64,000 nt of DNA from the NCBI GenBank assembly GCA_018894105.1, contig CM032125.1:31729032-31793031 (forward strand), given 5' to 3'. Source of the DNA: Jacaranda mimosifolia. Its lineage: Eukaryota; Streptophyta; Magnoliopsida; Lamiales; Bignoniaceae. The notes beneath the pieces are model-generated. The model saw nothing but the letters and a program-made list of their open reading frames with translations, did not search any database and was not told where the DNA came from. The position numbers and the translations under genes are program-made. Positions 59,501-64,000 of the stretch are shown piece by piece (position 1 is the stretch's first letter; every line of letters starts with the position of its first letter).

Positions 59501-60462
59501 TGTCAATTAATTTTATTTTCAATTTCACTAACAAATTGATTTAAATTTTATTAAATTGGGAAAAGCTTTTTCTTTTGGTAAAATTCATCAAACATTTGAG
59601 TTTAATATAATTAAATTATCTTTTCTAAAATTACCTTATTGGACAAGTTTGGCATAGCAACATTTTGTTAAAATGTAAATATATTTTTTGAATACTTTGG
59701 TAAACTTTAATTATATTTCTATTGTGTTTTGTTTAATATAATAATATTATATTTCCTTAAATTAATTAAATTAACATGTGAACAACTCGTTAAAGTTTAA
59801 TTGTACCACCTAAATTTTTTTATAATAGAGAACTTTATTTGAGAGAAAAAAATTCTCATTTCTAAAATAACATAATTATATTTATAAGTACTTAACTAAA
59901 ATTAATGAGGGGTATGTTATATGTTTGAGGAATTCCAATACGACCCATATGAAGTTGATAACATTAATGTACATATCTAGGTTAATTGCTAATAGTAACA
60001 CATATATTACACTCACTTTATGAATAACAATTTGTGGCTTCCAAAAAATGACATGGAACTTTAACACATGTTGACCTATTGAAAAATAGAACGCATTTAT
60101 TGAGCTTTGCTATGAGGAATTTGTTAATGGTCAATTGTTGATAACTATTTTCTCAACCTTCATTTAGGGAGGGATTTACAACAAATTAAATGCATGTACT
60201 TATGACCGGTATAATTACACTGTTTAGCAGTGTAAAATTAAGTGGTGTCGATTCTGGGCAGCATGGTGTTTATTCTATGAACTAGTTAGTAAAGAGACTA
60301 GTTACAGCTGTGATTATGAAAGAAAAACTATCACAGGATGCCCCTCGCGAATTCAAAATTGGATATCAGTAATTTATCTTGTAATTTTTTTCATTATCGT
60401 CACATTTAACAATCCTCGCAACTTTGATCTGTATTATGTTCAAATCAATTTTAATGAATTAG
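56587..60462 (+). mobile_element. probable left part of a PIF/Harbinger element
   Basis: TAA followed by GGGCTGTTCACTGC at 56584-56600 fits a PIF/Harbinger terminus, and the C-rich leader-like DNA after it (56690-56880) is less AT-rich than its surroundings. The 97-codon plus frame starting at 56580 has only chance composition. I found no exon between 57200 and 60460. Whether this end belongs to the transposase at 61.4 kb is inference; the right end is outside the window. Confidence 0.35.
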
Positions 60463-60959
60463 GAACATCCGAATCATTCACACATTATCGATCATGGGCT
60501 GCCACATTATGATTATTGTATGGAGATGTTTCAAGGTACCGTGCGATGGGTTCACAATCTTGATCTTCTTCACAGTCGATCGATCCTTTCGATGAGGATA
60601 GGGTGCTGAGCGTAAATATGAAGTCTATAGGAGGTAGTCGTTCTAGACTATCAGGCAATTGCAGTGATGACCTAACAGATACAGTCGATACCTCCAGAGG
60701 TTCTTCACATAGAAGGAGATTAACGCCACAAGTAGATAAGAAAACCCATCTGATTGAGGCACTTGACAAATGGGATGACATGATGGATGCCAAGTCCAAT
60801 AGGGTTGGGGCTAATGTTAAGAAGTCAATAGAGATATGCATTGAAGCGCTCCAATCAATGAAAAGACTCCCCGATAACCTTTTTGCAAAGGCTATTAATG
60901 CATTGAATAGTAGCACTATGCAATCATTCTTCACTCGGCTTGACGATTGTGAGAAGTAG
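60463..60959 (+). pseudogene. PIF/Harbinger ORF1 (Myb/SANT-like protein), C-terminal exon
   Basis: ORF1 products of PIF/Harbinger elements are Myb/SANT-like DNA-binding partners of the transposase. After a possible acceptor (GAATTAG|GAACATCCG) comes EHPNHSHIIDHGLPHYDYC..EMFQGT, the usual EHPxA..-(W/L)P.YD...(I/M)FG stretch. A frame change near 60545 then leads to RAMGSQ and an intact 118-codon frame (60603-60959). That frame ends in the charged helix IEICIEALQSMKRLPDNLF followed by KAINALNSSTMQSFF, typical of the end of these proteins. The Myb/SANT N-terminal exon is not upstream as expected; a matching one is at 63576. Confidence 0.65.
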
Positions 60960-61413
60960 ATTTGGGTTGAGTCCTTAGAGTATATGTGATCGTCATCCCA
61001 TATGTGCCCATGTCTACTGCTACTGTGTTATCCTGCTGTCGATGTTTATGAACTTTTTATGTGCTTTGTGTTATCATTTTTATGCACTATCTTTATTCTT
61101 TGTTAGACATCATCGTTTATGCCTATGATATATTTGCTTATGATTTTTAATGTTTTAAGATCTTTTGGTCATTTAGTATGTCTTTGTTTAGGCTTTCGTT
61201 TCCATATATGTCATTTTTATTAATTTTGAATAGCTATAATCTATAATTCTGAGTTTATTTATAACAATATGGCAAGTGCATCAAGCTCAATGCACTGCCT
61301 ATAGAAGTGAATGTGATAGTAGCTCGGGCACCTTAGGGAGTGACATTTTCAATGGATTCGAAGAGTTATTTTTCATCATAGAGATTATTGCACCGTACTT
61401 GGCACCATAAAGG

Positions 61414-62660
61414 ATGCCTCGCAATAACTCTTGGATGCAAGACATTGATTGGGAGGTCGAAATATTGAATGCTTACTTGCAAAGATTTTATGATAACCTT
61501 CACATGACCAAGCCTGCGTTTGAAGCTCATGTTGACTTATTGACTTCTCATGGCCTACTAACATAGTTTTATAGTCACGAATATATGTCATTTAGGAGCT
61601 TACCATGTTCATGCAAACGATAGGGATGCACCAAAGACAACATCGATCATACCATAAAGAGATTCCAACATTCCTTACAGACAGTGTATCACCACATAAG
61701 AAAGGTTTTGCATGCGTTGAACTACTTGGTGCTTGAGATTATATCTCAATCAAGATTTGATGAAGTGCCACTTAAGACTTAAGATTAAGCTAAATCCTAA
61801 TTTTTATCCCTATTTTGAGGTTCGATTAATTCAAAGAATACTCGTTCTTAGATGAATACAATTATTGTGACAATTCTTTCTGCATAACTACATGTTCATA
61901 ATATAGGGATTTGTAGGAGCCATCGATGGCACTCTCATCACAACTTGGGTCCCTCATAGTTGCCAAAATGCGTACAGATTACAAAAAGGGTTAAACCTAT
62001 CAGAATGTTCTTGCTATATGCGATTTTGACCTTATGTTTACATACATGAACACTGGCTTGGAAGGCAGCACGAATGATTTACGGGTGTTGCTTAGGGCGA
62101 TTCAGAACTACCCATGGTTCTCGTTTCCTCCACCAGGTTACTTATCATACTATCATCTAGTCTAGCATTATCTTTCGATTATGATTTTAATGGTGACATT
62201 TTTGTCCCTTTAGAAAAATACTACCTTGTGGATGCAAATTCACAAATTACATGTGCTTTCTTGCACCATACAAACTATCTCGCTACCATTTGGAGGAGTT
62301 CAAAAATTCTGCTTTCTATAACAGTCCTAAATAGATGTTCAATCAGACAATTCAAGATTGAGAAACCATATAGAGCGTTCATTCGGAATTTTAAAAAAGA
62401 GTTTTCCTATTTTGGCTTGGGGTATGCCTGACCACTTCCTCCCTTATCAAAAGGACTTGGTCATTGCTTGCTGTGTCTTACACAATTTTATTAGGAAGTT
62501 TAGTCGAGATGACAAAATTTTTAACGAGCCGTTGACTGAGGAAGAGATAGATTGGCATACTTTCTACAATAGGGGTCATCTGAGTCAAGAAAAGATCAAT
62601 GCGCAGGCTACTTTTGGGGATGAGATAGCAATGCAAATGTGGAACGATAGTAGATTTTGA
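61414..62660 (+). pseudogene. PIF/Harbinger DDE transposase (HARBI1-like) pseudogene
   Basis: The nuclease would catalyse cut-and-paste transposition with TAA/TTA targets. Motifs in order: RFYDNLHMTKPAFEAHVDLL (N-terminal helix-rich region), KRFQHSLQTVYHHIRKVLHA (DNA-binding region), NPNFYPYFE, GAIDGT (first catalytic D), QNVLAICDFDLMFTY, GLEGSTNDLRVL (second D), KYYLVDAN, LRNHIERSFGILKKSFPIL (catalytic E) and VIACCVLHNFIRKF. Two introns are readable, 61820-61906 and 62137-62213, both GT-AG and joining in phase. Inactivating changes: frameshifts near 61610, 61770 and 62340 and a TAA just before the QNVLAICDFD block. The stretch 62358-62660 is open. Length and motif order are those of a full transposase, so decay is moderate. 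Confidence 0.85.
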
Positions 62661-62921
62661 AATAATCGATGTTTATATTAAATTGTGATAGAAAAGTAGC
62701 GTATGACAGTAAGAGTATTTAGGTATTAAGTGTCCTATCCTTTGTTCAGTCTTGTACTTGTCATGGGTTTGTTGTACTATGTATTTGTGAATTTTAGAAT
62801 ATGGTTTGTTTGTTATATTGTACTAAAAGGACTATTGTACGCCATTTCATTACTTGTTAAGTATGTTACTTGACATTTATCATAATGTTCATTCACATAT
62901 TGTATATAGGTTATTTGAGTT

Positions 62922-63115
62922 ATGTCAGCAATGATAGGTACACACAACCTTCCTTTTATATGCTTGCGGGGCAGGACTAATGAGGATATACATGGTTAAA
63001 ACACTCGCAAATTATGGTCAATATTTCTATAGATGTCCTATGGGGGGGATCACGCAAGTTCGTTCATATGGGTAGAATCTTGGACGCACCGTGGACATTC
63101 CTCCAGATAGCATAG
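62922..63115 (+). pseudogene. GRF-type zinc-finger-like fragment
   Basis: After ATG 62922 a frame gives LPFICLRGRTNEDIHG and a stop. In a neighbouring frame ANYGQYFYRCPM is followed, after another shift, by DHASSFIWVESW. Together these recall the GRF zinc finger (CxCG...NxGRxFYxCP...CxFFxWxD) of short plant proteins, with the third ligand replaced by H. Two frame changes and a stop make it non-functional as read. Its position between transposase and ORF1 suggests it belongs to the transposon. The identification is tentative. Confidence 0.4.
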
Positions 63116-63575
63116 CATTACCTTAGTGGAGGACAGTCTCATTCAGACACTGGTAGTTCTGTAGAGCCTTCATCAGTGGATGCACCCATGTAGCGCGACA
63201 TGCAAAGGGGACTGAGTAGTGATACCCACTCGCCACCATCGCATGCTACTTTTACTACCTTCACCAAATCATCGCTAGTTATCCCATTATGTGGATGTGT
63301 TATCTTTGTCATATTTCTTGTTTTGATCCTTTTGGTTACTCATTAAGTTATCAGTGTCATGAATGTTCATGTATGCTTAAAACTTAATGGATACTACTAT
63401 TGTTTGACTGAATTGTCATTACTAAACTTGGCTCTATTGTGATTGTGATTGTGTAAGCTAAATTTTCAATTTATTCAGTTACTCTTGCATTGTATAATCC
63501 ATATAATTTAAAGATCTATAGGTAGGAAAATATGATGCATAATATTCAACTATTTATATTATTGTAGCTGTTGAT

Positions 63576-63914
63576 ATGAGTCGACGTCAATCGTTGGATG
63601 CTATTACTTGTACTATCCCTAACATATGGGGGTCAGATGTGGAGGAGAGATTCATCTACATGTTGCTAGATGCTAAAACTATCGACTCCTTGACTAATGA
63701 CATTTATGTTGAGATATGTATGCCGGAATTAGCATACAAGTTGAGGTAACACTTCTAGCGACCATTTACCACAGAGTTTGTTACTTAACAGTTTTATGAG
63801 CTCAAGGATAGGTACAAAACAGTGACCATAATCATGAAGCATCCGACTGTGTGCTATAATCATCATACGAGGGAGATGTATGTGCCACCTAATTTGCATG
63901 ATAGACTTACCTAG
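63576..63914 (+). pseudogene. PIF/Harbinger ORF1, N-terminal Myb/SANT-like exon
   Basis: The reading frame starts MSRRQSLDAITCTIPNIWGS and contains W-x(4)-E-ERFIYMLLD, the first Myb/SANT-like helix. After a TAA at codon 51 and further stops the frame continues FYELKDRYKTVTIIMKHPTV and TREMYVPPN, typical of the end of this domain. A donor (CCTAG|GTAACA) lies at 63915. An acceptor-like TTGTAG lies just before the ATG. It is the 5' partner of the exon seen at 60463, but lies 3.1 kb downstream of it, so either two copies of the element abut here or the locus is rearranged. Confidence 0.65.
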
Positions 63915-64000
63915 GTAACAAGTAATATGATGTACAATTTTTTTTTCTTGAACTATAGAAACATGTTTTTTGTCTTTGTATGTATAATAATCTTTATTTT

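Noticed and set aside
60485..60934. 149-codon minus-strand frame
   Set aside because: It is the antisense shadow of the Harbinger ORF1 exon, whose plus-strand motifs are recognisable.

Overview
This window looks like nuclear DNA of a flowering plant, most likely a eudicot. It is very AT-rich, ORFs are short and interrupted, introns are GT-AG, and plant transposons are nested in one another. No bacterial-style operons, rRNA or CRISPR arrays were seen. I recognise one convincing host gene; almost everything else I can identify is mobile DNA in various states of decay. All family calls rest on reading motifs by eye; no database search was run.

The host gene is a seven-coding-exon MIKC-type MADS-box gene (39186-44073, + strand, 195 aa), nearest in my reading to the AGL6/SEP clade. 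It has unusual MADS-domain substitutions, two G-rich blocks in intron 1, and a very short C-terminal domain. Its intron 6 holds an 861-bp Helitron that itself holds a Tourist/PIF-type MITE. A partial copy of the gene's 3' end (exons 6, 7 and a probable 3'-UTR exon) lies 9.4 kb downstream at 52382-54862. That copy lacks the Helitron, so it preserves the pre-insertion site, and it has gained a 906-bp fold-back element.

Layout. 0-20 kb: a possible minus-strand first exon for a plastid-targeted protein (about 2 kb); PIF/Tourist-like MITEs; four hAT-like elements over the whole window, three of them here (5.4-9.5 kb); a possible gene start at 14.2-16.5 kb; a CACTA-type MITE; a second small Helitron (18344-18736); a 14-G run. 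20-22 kb: a Ty3/gypsy protease relic and a plastid trnG-UCC 3'-exon relic. 22.7-32.5 kb: an old minus-strand Ty1/copia element (RNase H, RT, integrase and gag traces, divergent LTR-like ends). A Mutator-like element splits its RT, and a tandem array of about 195-bp LTR-like units separated by about 56-bp PBS-bearing spacers lies inside it. 32.5-39 kb: mostly unrecognised. 39-45 kb: the MADS gene. 45.9-46.7 kb: a hAT-like element. 48.5-52.0 kb: an internally deleted Ty3/gypsy element with matching 5-bp target duplications and a MITE in one LTR. 52-55 kb: the MADS 3' duplicate. 56.6-64 kb: PIF/Harbinger material (DDE transposase pseudogene, two parts of the Myb/SANT-like ORF1 in an unexpected order, and a GRF-zinc-finger-like fragment).

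The functional theme is one regulatory gene in a transposon-dense neighbourhood. Paralogous empty sites within the window (Helitron in intron 6, MITE in an LTR) make the order of several insertions readable.
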